Of a DNA stretch of 64,000 nt, positions 1 to 7,656 are shown piece after piece (within the stretch, counting starts at the first letter, position 1; the number at the start of each line of letters is the position of its first letter). Position numbers and translations under genes: made by a program. The notes under the pieces are model-generated. The model saw only the letters and a program-made list of their open reading frames with translations, searched no databases and was not told the origin of the DNA. Origin of the DNA: JAQGMV01 sp050260255 (GTDB taxonomy: Bacteria; Pseudomonadota; Gammaproteobacteria; Burkholderiales; SG8-41); the NCBI GenBank assembly GCA_050260255.1, contig JBLNBW010000044.1, forward strand, positions 39,522 to 103,521. The letters run 5' to 3'.

Positions 1-233
1 CGACCGCCTGCGGCGTGGTGTGCGACAAGGCCAAAAGCCATCTCGTCGCGCGCCGCATTCCGTTCGTCGAGAAGGACGCCAAGGCAGACAACGAGGAGTT
101 CCGCAAAATCACGGGCACGATGGAAGTACCGGTGCTGCTCGTGGGACGCCAGCAGCTCAAAGGGTATTCGGCGGCCGACTGGGATGCAGCGCTCGACGCG
201 GCCGGCTACCCGCACGCTTCCGCTACGCCCTAG
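1..233 (+). CDS. glutaredoxin-like protein, C-terminal part (5' end outside window)
   Basis: The reading frame is open from base 3 and ends at 231-233. About 76 residues are visible. They begin with a redox-type Cys motif (T-A-C-G-V-V-C), followed by 'DKAKSHLVARRIPF', a 'VPVLLVG' cis-proline segment and a C-terminal 'GYSAADWDAAL' helix, which is the second half of a thioredoxin/glutaredoxin fold. The two Cys are separated by three residues rather than the usual two. The family reduces disulfides or binds small redox partners; the actual substrate cannot be told. The N-terminus is missing, so an upstream DUF4124 or signal domain is possible. Exonuclease III starts 2 bases after the stop, suggesting translational coupling. 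Confidence 0.75.
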   Translation, partial: TACGVVCDKAKSHLVARRIPFVEKDAKADNEEFRKITGTMEVPVLLVGRQQLKGYSAADWDAALDAAGYPHASATP

Positions 234-235
234 TC

Positions 236-1006
236 ATGCGCATCGCGACCTGGAACGTCAATTCGCTGAAGATTCGTCTGCCGCACCTGCTGCAGTGGCT
301 GGCATCGCACCAGCCCGATGTCATGTGCCTGCAGGAGACGAAGCTCGAAGACGCCGCGTTTCCCAGGGATGACATTGCGGCAGCGGGCTACCAGGTGCTC
401 TGCTGCGGGCAGAAGACATACAACGGCGTTGCCATACTGTCGCGCCAACCGGCGAGCGATGTCGTCGATGCGCTGCCCGACTTCGACACCACGCACAAGC
501 GCCTGCTCGCCGCCACGATCGCTGGGGTGCGCTACGTCTGCGTTTACGTGCCGAATGGGGAGAGTCCGACGTCGGACAAGTATCCGTTCAAGCTCGGCTG
601 GCTCTCGGCATTGCGAGACTGGCTGAAAGCCGAACTCGGCCGCCATCCGCGGCTCGCGGTGCTGGGCGACTTCAACATCGCGCCGGAAGAGCGCGACGTG
701 CATGATCCGGCGCTGTGGGCAGGGCGCATACATTTCACCGAGCCGGAGAAAGCGGCGTTGCGCGAGCTCTACGCGCTCGGTCTCAAGGACAGCTTCCGCC
801 TGTTCGAGCAGCCGCCCGGCTCCTACACGTGGTGGGATTACCGCATGAATGCGTTCCGTCGCAAGATGGGGCTGCGCATCGATCACATCCTGGTGTCGCC
901 GGCGCTCGCGGCATCATGCAAAGCCTGCACCGTAGACGTCGAGCCGCGACGGCTGGAACGGCCTTCGGATCACGCTCCGGTCTTTGCCGACTTTTCAGCG
1001 GCGTGA
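236..1006 (+). CDS. xth: exodeoxyribonuclease III
   Basis: The 256-residue product matches the exonuclease III / AP endonuclease family in length and motifs: 'TWNVNSLKIRLPHLLQWL' at the N-terminus, 'CLQETKLED' with the metal-binding Glu, 'LGDFNIAPEERDVHDP' in the middle, and 'RIDHILVSP' and 'SDHAPVFADF' at the end. It cleaves abasic sites and degrades 3' ends in base-excision repair in the cytoplasm. The ATG at 236 was chosen because the family motif begins right there; an upstream extension of the frame reads through the preceding gene. There is no clear Shine-Dalgarno, so translation probably depends on coupling to the glutaredoxin-like gene. A dispersed repeat begins at its stop codon. Confidence 0.95.
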   Translation: MRIATWNVNSLKIRLPHLLQWLASHQPDVMCLQETKLEDAAFPRDDIAAAGYQVLCCGQKTYNGVAILSRQPASDVVDALPDFDTTHKRLLAATIAGVRYVCVYVPNGESPTSDKYPFKLGWLSALRDWLKAELGRHPRLAVLGDFNIAPEERDVHDPALWAGRIHFTEPEKAALRELYALGLKDSFRLFEQPPGSYTWWDYRMNAFRRKMGLRIDHILVSPALAASCKACTVDVEPRRLERPSDHAPVFADFSAA

Positions 1007-1089
1007 ACCGTGAGTTCTGACTGGTGACTGGAACGCGAACGGCCGCACCGTTCTCTGGCCTCACCCCTTACTCCTCACTCTTCACCGCG
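1004..1089 (+). repeat. dispersed intergenic repeat, copy 1
   Basis: The segment begins with TGAACCGTGAG, whose first three bases are the stop codon of xth. It ends with a CTCACCCCTTACTCCTCAC unit (1060-1078) and then CACCGCG. The same start, end unit and spacing recur on the minus strand at 63225-63317. The ends are roughly inverted (GTGAG-rich versus CTCAC-rich), so a transcript could fold. Further CTCACTCCTCAC sequence runs into the last codons of ntrC. No coding potential is seen. Confidence 0.6.
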
Positions 1090-1095
1090 TAGCGC

Positions 1096-2496
1096 TCACT
1101 CCTCACTGTCTTTCGCATCGATCTTGAGCTCCTGCACCTTGCGCGTAAGCGTGTTGCGGCCGACGCCGAGGAGATGCGCGGCCTCGATGCGCCGCCCGCC
1201 CGTGTGGGCCAGCGCACGCAGGATGAGCGTCTTCTCGAACTGGCGCGTGAGCTCGTCCATGATCGCCGTCTCGCCGCGGTTGAGCCGCTGATCCGCTTCG
1301 CGGTCCAACGCAGCGGCCCAGTCTTCGCCCGGCGTGCTCGCGTTGTCGCCTCGCAGCTCGGGCGGCAGGTCGGTTACTTCGATGTTCATCGCCGGCGCCA
1401 TCACGGTCAGCCAATGGCACACGTTTTCCAGCTGGCGCACATTGCCGGGCCAGTCCTGCCCCTGCAGGTATTTGAGGGCGGCATCGGATAGACGCTTGGC
1501 TTCCACACCGAGCTCGCGCGCACTTTTCTGCAGGAAGTGGCGGGTAAGCAGCGGAATGTCTTCGCGTCTTTCGCGCAACGGCGGCAGCCGCAACCGTATG
1601 ACGTTCAGGCGGTGAAAGAGATCTTCCCGGAACAAACCCTGCCGAACACGGGCCTCGAGATCCTGGTGTGTCGCGGCGATGACGCGCACGTTGGCCTTGA
1701 TGGGCTGATGGCCGCCGACGCGATAGAAATTGCCGTCCGAGAGCACGCGCAGCAGCCGCGTCTGCAGCTCCGCCGGCATGTCGCCGATCTCGTCGAGAAA
1801 CAGCGTGCCCCCTTCCGCCTGCTCGAAACGCCCGCGGCGCATGGTTTGAGCGCCCGTGAATGCGCCACGCTCATGGCCGAACAATTCGGACTCGAGCAGC
1901 TCCTTGGGTATCGCCGCCGTGTTGAGGGCGATGAACGGCCGCGATGCACGCGGGCTGTGCTTGTGCAGCGCGCTCGCGACGAGCTCCTTGCCCGTCCCCG
2001 ACTCACCGGTGATGAGCACCGTCGCCTGCGATTGCGACAGTCGACCGATTGCGCGAAATACCTCCTGCATCGCCGGCGCCTGACCCAGCATTTCGGGCGT
2101 GGCATCGGTCGTCTCGGCCGCAGTCTCGTGCGAAAGGCTCTCTTCGGTCGCGCGCCGTATCAGCTCCACCGCATGATCGACGTCGAACGGCTTGGGCAAG
2201 TACTCGTACGCGCCCCCTTGAAACGCCGCCACCGCGCTCTCGAGATCCGAGTAGGCGGTCATGATGATCACGGGCAGCCCTGGATAGCGCTCCTTGGCCT
2301 TTTGCAGCAGCTCCAAACCGGATTCGCCCGGCATGCGGATGTCGCTCACGATCACTTGCGGCGTCTCGCTGTCCAGCGCCACGAGCGCCTGACGCGCCGA
2401 TTCGAAAGTCTTGAACGAAATATTCTCGCGGGTGAGCGCTTTCTCGAACACCCAGCGTATCGACCGGTCGTCGTCTATGATCCACACCGGCTTCAT
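1096..2496 (-). CDS. ntrC: nitrogen regulation response regulator NtrC (NR(I))
   Basis: 466 residues with the three NtrC parts in order. The receiver has acidic pocket D8-D10 and likely phosphoacceptor D52. The AAA+ sigma-54 activation domain has Walker A 'GESGTGKE' near 164-171, the sigma-54 contact loop 'GAFTGA' near 211-216, and 'GTLFLDEIGDMP' as Walker B. The C-terminus is a Fis-type helix-turn-helix ('RRIEAAHLLGVGRNTLTRKV'). When phosphorylated by NtrB it activates sigma-54 promoters under nitrogen limitation. The ATG at 2496 starts the receiver; a longer upstream frame overlaps ntrB and is not needed. The ntrB stop lies 22 bases upstream, so the pair is an operon. The glnA upstream region carries a matching NtrC palindrome. 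Confidence 0.96.
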   Translation of the reverse strand: MKPVWIIDDDRSIRWVFEKALTRENISFKTFESARQALVALDSETPQVIVSDIRMPGESGLELLQKAKERYPGLPVIIMTAYSDLESAVAAFQGGAYEYLPKPFDVDHAVELIRRATEESLSHETAAETTDATPEMLGQAPAMQEVFRAIGRLSQSQATVLITGESGTGKELVASALHKHSPRASRPFIALNTAAIPKELLESELFGHERGAFTGAQTMRRGRFEQAEGGTLFLDEIGDMPAELQTRLLRVLSDGNFYRVGGHQPIKANVRVIAATHQDLEARVRQGLFREDLFHRLNVIRLRLPPLRERREDIPLLTRHFLQKSARELGVEAKRLSDAALKYLQGQDWPGNVRQLENVCHWLTVMAPAMNIEVTDLPPELRGDNASTPGEDWAAALDREADQRLNRGETAIMDELTRQFEKTLILRALAHTGGRRIEAAHLLGVGRNTLTRKVQELKIDAKDSEE

Positions 2497-2518
2497 GAGC
2501 ACCGCCTTTCGTTGATCA

Positions 2519-3613
2519 TCATGCTGTCGCCGGGCCGGCACGGTGCGCCTCGCACACCGGCAGCAATATCGTGAACACGGTGTTGCCCGGCACGCTCTCG
2601 AGCGTGAGGGTCCCGTGATGCTGCGAAATGAAATTCTGCGCGAGCGTGAGGCCAAGCCCCGTGCCGCCTTCGCGTCCCGAGACGAGCGGATAGAACACGC
2701 GCTCCTTCATGGCCTCCGGTATGCCGGGCCCGTTGTCCCTGATCGTCACTTCGATGGCATGGCGATAACGCTTGCGGGCCAGCGTCACCTGCCGAGCGAT
2801 GCGGGTGCGCAACGTGATTTCTCCGGGTTCGGCATCCGTCCCGCGTCCGACGATCGCCTGCGCTGCGTTGCGCACGATATTGAGCACCGCCTGTATCAAC
2901 TGCTCGCGGTCACCGGTGATCGACGGCAAGCTCGTGTCGTAATCGCGCTTCACCCGGATGCCGCGCGGATATTCGGCGAGGATCACGCTGCGAACCCGCT
3001 CCAGCACTTCGTGAATGTTGACCTGCGTCGGCTGCGGCAGGCGGTGCGGCGTGAGCAGGCGATCCATGAGCGCTTGGAGGCGGTCGGCCTCCTTCATGAT
3101 CACCTGGGTGTATTCATGAAGATTGGGACGCTCGAGCTCACGATCGAGCAATTGCGCGGCGCCGCGTATGCCGCCCAACGGGTTCTTGATCTCATGCGCG
3201 AGATTGCGTATCAGCTCGCGATTGGCGTGAGTCTGATCGAGGATGCGCTCCTCGCGCGCGATCTTGAGCTGCTGCTCGATGTGACGGAGTTCGAGGATGA
3301 AGCCTGGCTCGTGCGCCGGCTCGGTGAGCTCCACGGGCGTGACCGTACACGATAGGCGCAGCTTGCCGTCCTCCATGGCGAACTCGAGGTCGTGCTCGGT
3401 GTATGTCGCCTTGTCCTGGCGCGCATGCTCGATCGCGCCGTGGAGCACGCCATTGCCGGGGAAGACTTCGTCGAGCGGGACGTCCTGCGCATTGCGGCTG
3501 GATACCTTGAAGAGGTTCTCGGCGGCGGGATTCATGTAGCGCACGAAGCCGTCTTCGCTCACGAGCACGACCGCCGTGGCAAGGAGTTCCAGTCCAGCGA
3601 GCACGGCGATCAT
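2519..3613 (-). CDS. ntrB: nitrogen regulation sensor kinase NtrB (NR(II))
   Basis: 364 residues, soluble, typical for NtrB/GlnL. There is an N-terminal PAS domain ('VVLVSEDGFVRYMNPAAENLF'), an H-box 'NLAHEIKNPLGGIRGAAQLL' with phosphorylated His near residue 140, and ATP-binding N and G boxes ('IRNAAQAI', 'IRDNGPGIP', 'GREGGTGLGLTLAQNFI'). It phosphorylates or dephosphorylates NtrC according to PII/glutamine status. No membrane segment is seen, in agreement with the cytosolic family. The start is the first ATG before the PAS domain (MIAVLAGLELL); upstream codons add nothing recognisable. It lies immediately upstream of ntrC and downstream of the DUF4124 gene on the same strand. Confidence 0.95.
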   Translation of the reverse strand: MIAVLAGLELLATAVVLVSEDGFVRYMNPAAENLFKVSSRNAQDVPLDEVFPGNGVLHGAIEHARQDKATYTEHDLEFAMEDGKLRLSCTVTPVELTEPAHEPGFILELRHIEQQLKIAREERILDQTHANRELIRNLAHEIKNPLGGIRGAAQLLDRELERPNLHEYTQVIMKEADRLQALMDRLLTPHRLPQPTQVNIHEVLERVRSVILAEYPRGIRVKRDYDTSLPSITGDREQLIQAVLNIVRNAAQAIVGRGTDAEPGEITLRTRIARQVTLARKRYRHAIEVTIRDNGPGIPEAMKERVFYPLVSGREGGTGLGLTLAQNFISQHHGTLTLESVPGNTVFTILLPVCEAHRAGPATA

Positions 3614-3677
3614 GTCCGTGCGCCCGACACAGGGATGCAGCCGGATTCACCCGGCTGGGAAGGAAGGAGCGCCGGTC

Positions 3678-4157
3678 TTAACGCAGACCGGAAAGCTCTT
3701 TCTTGAGATTCGCGATATTGTTCTCGTGGAGCTGCACGCGCTTTTGATAGGGCTCGAGCCGGTCCAGCACCCGCTGATAGTTGCGTTCGTTGCCCTGCCG
3801 TATGCTTTCCTGCTCCGCAAGCTCCTTCTTTGCCTGCTCCAGCAGCTTCTGCTCGTTGGTGAGCTCCTGCTCGAGGATCTTGCGCCGATCGATGTCCCGC
3901 TGCTGCTGCGTTTGCGCGTCCACTTTCGGGAAATTCGACGGTGTCGCCGCTGGTGCCTTTGCGGCCGGCTTCGGCGGCGGAGGCACCGAATTGATCGGCC
4001 CCACGTTGAGCTGCTTGCAGCCGCGCGCTTCGGCCTTGATGTTCGTGAAGCGGCGGTTGCCCCCTTCGTCGGTACACTCCCAGATCTCGGCGCGCAGCGA
4101 CGAGGCGCAGGCGCCGAGCAGCAGTGCAAGGATGAGTGTACGCATGGGCATCGTCAT
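3678..4157 (-). CDS. DUF4124 domain protein with coiled coil, predicted exported
   Basis: 159 residues. A short signal peptide (MRTLILALLLGACASSLRA) is followed by a DUF4124-type module ('EIWECTDEGGNRRFTNI', one further Cys in 'GCKQL'), a Pro/Ala-rich spacer, then a long charged helix rich in Gln, Glu, Lys and Arg from about residue 80 to the end, likely a coiled coil. DUF4124 proteins are common in the betaproteobacterial envelope but have no assigned role. Three in-frame Met codons (4157, 4151, 4145) could start; the shortest gives the cleanest signal peptide. It sits between glnA and ntrBC on the same strand, but the glnA terminator separates it from glnA. Confidence 0.85.
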   Translation of the reverse strand: MTMPMRTLILALLLGACASSLRAEIWECTDEGGNRRFTNIKAEARGCKQLNVGPINSVPPPPKPAAKAPAATPSNFPKVDAQTQQQRDIDRRKILEQELTNEQKLLEQAKKELAEQESIRQGNERNYQRVLDRLEPYQKRVQLHENNIANLKKELSGLR

Positions 4158-4263
4158 TGTCGGTGTTATAGGCTGCCGCAGGAAGGACGCGGTTCACGGC
4201 ACGCGTCACTGGGCGACAGTCTAAGTCAGCACTCGTCATATGACAATGCACGTGCGCTTTTCC

Positions 4264-4294
4264 AAAAAAGAAGGCGGGCGCGAGGGCCCGCCTT
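4264..4294 (-). terminator. intrinsic terminator of glnA
   Basis: The 9-bp stem AAGGCGGGC / GCCCGCCTT (4271-4279 with 4286-4294) has a 6-base loop. On the minus strand it is followed by a run of six T (4264-4269). It lies about 22 bases after the glnA stop codon. Confidence 0.9.
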
Positions 4295-4316
4295 CGCTTC
4301 GTGCCGCAGGCCCGGG

Positions 4317-5729
4317 TTACAGGCTGTAATACATCTGGAACTCGACCGGGTGAGTCGTCATCCGGAACAACGTGACTTCTTCCATCTTCAACGCGATGTA
4401 CGCGTCGATCATGTCGTTGGAGAACACGCCGCCGCGGGTGAGGAACTCGCGGTCCTTGTCCAGGTGCTCCAGAGCCATGTCCAGCGACGAGCACACATTC
4501 GGCACCTTCTTCGCCTCTTCCGGCGGCAGATCGTAGAGGTTCTTGTCGATCGGATCGCCGGGGTGGATCTTGTTCTGGATGCCGTCGAGGCCGGCCATCA
4601 TCATTGCGGTGAACGCGAGATACGGGTTCGCCGTCGGATCCGGGAAGCGCACTTCGATGCGGCGCGCTTTCGGGCTTGTCACGTACGGAATGCGTACCGA
4701 GGCCGAGCGATTGCGCGCGGAGTAGGCGAGGTTGATCGGCGCTTCGAAGCCGGGCACCAGGCGCTTGTACGAGTTCGTGCCCGGGTTGGTGATGGCGTTC
4801 AGCGCCTTGGCGTGCTTGATGATGCCGCCGATGTAATACAGCGCGAGCTCCGACAGCCCGGAGTAGCCGTTGCCGCTGAACAGGTTCTGGCCGCCTTTCC
4901 ACAGCGACTGGTGTACGTGCATGCCGGAACCGTTGTCGCCCACGACAGGCTTCGGCATGAAGGTCGCAGTCTTGCCGTAGGAGTGCGCAACGTTATGCAC
5001 CGTGTACTTAAGGATCTGCATCCAGTCGGCGCGCTTCACCAGGCTGTTGAACTTGGTGCCGATCTCGCACTGTCCCGGCGCCGCAACCTCGTGGTGATGA
5101 ACTTCGACTTCGACGCCCTGCTCTTCGAGCGCAAGGCACATCGCCGAGCGGATGTCCTGCAGCGAATCGACCGGCGGAACGGGGAAATAGCCGCCCTTCA
5201 CCGGCGGGCGATGGCCCATGTTGCCGCCCTCGAAGTCTTCCGCCGTGGACCACGGCGCTTCTTCGGACTTGATCTTCACGTACGAGCCCGACATGTCGAC
5301 GTTCCAGGTGACCGAGTCGAAAATGAAGAACTCGGGCTCGGGACCGAAGTAAGCGGTATCGCCTATGCCGGTGGACTTGAGATACGCCTCGCCGCGCTTG
5401 GCGATCGAGCGCGGATCGCGGTCATAGCCCTTGCCGTCGGCAGGCTCGATGACGTCGCAGGTGAGAATGAGCGTGGCTTCGTCAGTGAACGGGTCCATGC
5501 GCGCGCTCTCGGGATCCGGCATGAGCAGCATGTCGGACGCCTGGATGCCTTTCCATCCGGCAATGGACGAACCGTCGAAGGCATGGCCGTCAGTGAACTT
5601 GTCTTCCCCGAAATGTTTGGCTGGCACCGACACGTGCTGTTCCTTGCCCCGGGTGTCGGTGAAGCGCAGATCAACGAATTTCGTTTCGTTGTCTTTGAGC
5701 ATTTTCATTACATTGGCAGCGCCTGCCAT
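4317..5729 (-). CDS. glnA: glutamine synthetase, type I
   Basis: 470 residues, the normal length of dodecameric GSI. It makes glutamine from glutamate, ammonia and ATP. Visible motifs: 'FDGSSIAGW', the metal-site 'GPEPEFFIFD', 'HHHEVAAPGQCEIG', 'KPVVGDNGSGMHVHQSLW' and the adenylylation loop 'NLYDLPPEEA' with Tyr near residue 399, so activity is probably controlled by GlnE adenylylation. Transcription is likely from a sigma-54 promoter with an NtrC site upstream, plus an intrinsic terminator downstream. Upstream 'AGGAGAATACG' provides a strong ribosome binding site for the ATG at 5729. ntrB-ntrC lie just downstream, a classical nitrogen regulon neighbourhood. Confidence 0.98.
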   Translation of the reverse strand: MAGAANVMKMLKDNETKFVDLRFTDTRGKEQHVSVPAKHFGEDKFTDGHAFDGSSIAGWKGIQASDMLLMPDPESARMDPFTDEATLILTCDVIEPADGKGYDRDPRSIAKRGEAYLKSTGIGDTAYFGPEPEFFIFDSVTWNVDMSGSYVKIKSEEAPWSTAEDFEGGNMGHRPPVKGGYFPVPPVDSLQDIRSAMCLALEEQGVEVEVHHHEVAAPGQCEIGTKFNSLVKRADWMQILKYTVHNVAHSYGKTATFMPKPVVGDNGSGMHVHQSLWKGGQNLFSGNGYSGLSELALYYIGGIIKHAKALNAITNPGTNSYKRLVPGFEAPINLAYSARNRSASVRIPYVTSPKARRIEVRFPDPTANPYLAFTAMMMAGLDGIQNKIHPGDPIDKNLYDLPPEEAKKVPNVCSSLDMALEHLDKDREFLTRGGVFSNDMIDAYIALKMEEVTLFRMTTHPVEFQMYYSL

Positions 5730-5783
5730 CGTATTCTCCTAATAATTGAAGCTGCGAGTCCCGTACTGACGGGAGCCCGGTTC

Positions 5784-5799
5784 AGCACGATCTGTACCA
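5784..5799 (-). promoter_or_regulatory. sigma-54 (-24/-12) promoter of glnA
   Basis: Read on the minus strand the sequence is TGGTACAGATCGTGCT. The invariant GG and GC dinucleotides are exactly 10 bases apart, and the rest fits TGGCAC-N5-TTGCT with two or three changes. It lies 54 bases upstream of the glnA start codon, placing transcription start near 5773. The NtrC palindrome lies about 95 bases upstream of that start, a normal enhancer distance. Confidence 0.8.
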
Positions 5800-5860
5800 C
5801 GCCCATGCACCAAAAAGGCGTTGTGCCACAAGGGGTTGTACACGAGCCCATGCGCGGTTA

Positions 5861-5877
5861 TGCACCGTATTGGTGCA
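5861..5877. promoter_or_regulatory. NtrC enhancer palindrome
   Basis: TGCACC-N5-GGTGCA is a full match to the NtrC operator consensus (two perfect inverted half-sites with 5-base spacing). A second, one-sided TGCACC half-site lies at 5806-5811, and a looser inverted pair (TGCGCC...GGTGCG) at 5889-5907. The site is between the divergent glnA and rhodanese genes. Confidence 0.85.
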
Positions 5878-5965
5878 CTCACCCTGCATGCGCCTCATTT
5901 TGGTGCGCAGCGAGCTTTCCGGCAAGCTGTGTAGAATACCCCGCATCGTCGTTGGAGTCTCTGTC

Positions 5966-6415
5966 ATGACTGTGGAAGAAATACTCAAGGCGGCGCGCGA
6001 CCGCGCCCGCGACATGGGGCTACCCTATGAAGGAGCGCTACTGCCGCGCGAAGCTTACGAGCTGATACAGCAGACGCCCGCCAAGCTGGTGGACGTGCGC
6101 ACGCGCGCCGAATGGGACTGGGTAGGCCGTATCCCCGGTGCGGTCGAAATCGAGCTGCTCCAGTACCCCGGCAGCCGTCCCAACCCGAATTTCATGCAGG
6201 AGCTGCAGCGCGCCGTGGACCCCGCCAAAAACGACCCGCTGCTTTTCATCTGCCGCAGCGGCGGACGGTCCCACAACGCGGCGATGCTCGCGCATGAGGC
6301 GGGCTACGAGGCGTACAACGTGCTCGAGGGCTTCGAAGGCGATAAGGACGCGACCGGGCATCGGAACACCAAAGGCGGCTGGCGCGCTGCCGGCCTGCCC
6401 TGGGTGCAAAGCTGA
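5966..6415 (+). CDS. rhodanese-like domain protein
   Basis: 149 residues, one rhodanese domain. The active-site loop 'CRSGGRS' has the catalytic Cys near residue 96, preceded by 'LVDVRTRAEWDWVGRIPGAVEIEL'. Single-domain rhodaneses carry sulfur as a persulfide; the acceptor is unknown. No signal peptide or membrane segment, so cytoplasmic. The ATG at 5966 was chosen because the longer frame would run through the NtrC site region. It is divergent from glnA and convergent with the MFS gene, whose stop is 8 bases away. Whether the NtrC site also influences this gene cannot be told. Confidence 0.88.
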   Translation: MTVEEILKAARDRARDMGLPYEGALLPREAYELIQQTPAKLVDVRTRAEWDWVGRIPGAVEIELLQYPGSRPNPNFMQELQRAVDPAKNDPLLFICRSGGRSHNAAMLAHEAGYEAYNVLEGFEGDKDATGHRNTKGGWRAAGLPWVQS

Positions 6416-6423
6416 CCCAGCAA

Positions 6424-7635
6424 TCATGAGCGTTGCGGCGACGAGCTTCGACTCGCGTCGTGCAACGTCAAACATCCGGTCAATGCGGCACCGAGGGCGG
6501 TGATGGCCGCAGCTGTGGCCATCGTGCCGCTCGGTGCGGCGCGCTCGACCAATACACCGCCTGCCGCGAGCCCGCCGCTGATGCCGCCGAGCAGGCACGT
6601 CGTCCCCCACGTGAAGCTTTCGGCCAGCATCTCGCGCGGCGTCAGATGCGAGACCAGCAGCGACTGGATTGAAATGACCGTCGCCATGGGCACCCCGGCA
6701 ATCACCGAAATCACGACGAAGAGCGCAATGTTCTCGAGCGGCGTCATCAGCATGATCGATGCTGCCATGCCGAGCAACGCCCACAGAAACTGACGCGGCA
6801 GAGGCATCGTCCAGTGCCGGCTGCCGTACGTCAGCGCTCCCGCCGCACTGCCCACGCTCGCCATCGCGAGCGCCACGCCCGCAATCCCGGGCCGCCCATG
6901 ATTAGCGGCGAACGCGGTGACCGCCACTTCGAATAGTCCGAACGCGATCGAATAGCACACGGTAATGGCAAATACGAGCAGCAGCTGGGGTCGACGCAAC
7001 AGCCCGCGCCGCGTCGATGGCCCGCCTCGCGTCGGACGCCACGCGCGAACCATTTCAGCCCGCAGGAATATCGAGCCGCCCGCTGCGGCGCACACTGCCG
7101 CCGATGCGACGGCGACCGCCGGATAGCCGGCACCGACGCATGCTGCAACGAGCGCGGGCCCGACGATGAAGATGAACTCCACCAGCGCGGAGTCCAGCGA
7201 GTACGCCGTCGGCAGCAGCGCGGGATCTTCAACGACGCGCGGAAACAGCGCGCGCATGCAGATGCTCACCGGCGGCAACGCAGCGCCGGCGGTCAGCGCG
7301 CTCAACGCTATCCAGGCCGGATGCGCGCTGCGCTCCACGGCATAAATCAGCACCAGCAATGCGGCCGGGTAGATCGCGCTGCACGCCATCATGATCGGGC
7401 GGGGCCCGAGGCGGTCGATGAGGCGGCCCAATACCGGGGCGACCGCTGCGAGCCCCAGCACGTACAGCGCGCTCGCAAGCCCGGCCTGCACGAAGGAGTG
7501 CGAGCGAGCCTGAACGTATAGAAGGATGGCGAGACCCGCCACACCAATCGGCAGACGCCCGAGTACGGAAGCGACGAATGCTGCGCGCAGGCCGGGAATG
7601 GCGAACAGCGAGCGGTAACGACTCAGCGTGAACAC
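6424..7635 (-). CDS. MFS transporter
   Basis: 403 residues with about twelve hydrophobic helices and a central charged loop (near 'RAWRPTRGGPSTRRG'), the 6+6 layout of the major facilitator superfamily. The loop between helices 2 and 3 shows 'LGRLIDRLGPRPIM', the MFS signature. The substrate is not evident; this subgroup is often annotated as a putative drug or metabolite exporter. The start lies 21 bases after the uppP stop on the same strand, so it is probably the last gene of the thiC - small protein - uppP - MFS run. Confidence 0.85.
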   Translation of the reverse strand: MFTLSRYRSLFAIPGLRAAFVASVLGRLPIGVAGLAILLYVQARSHSFVQAGLASALYVLGLAAVAPVLGRLIDRLGPRPIMMACSAIYPAALLVLIYAVERSAHPAWIALSALTAGAALPPVSICMRALFPRVVEDPALLPTAYSLDSALVEFIFIVGPALVAACVGAGYPAVAVASAAVCAAAGGSIFLRAEMVRAWRPTRGGPSTRRGLLRRPQLLLVFAITVCYSIAFGLFEVAVTAFAANHGRPGIAGVALAMASVGSAAGALTYGSRHWTMPLPRQFLWALLGMAASIMLMTPLENIALFVVISVIAGVPMATVISIQSLLVSHLTPREMLAESFTWGTTCLLGGISGGLAAGGVLVERAAPSGTMATAAAITALGAALTGCLTLHDASRSSSPQRS

Positions 7636-7656
7636 AGGATTTATCGCGCCCGAGCG

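Noticed and set aside
3576..5969. Long open frame (797 codons) on the plus strand opposite glnA and the DUF4124 gene
   Set aside because: Arg/His/Val-rich sequence without any family motif; it is the antisense shadow of GC-rich glnA, whose own frame has full GSI motifs.
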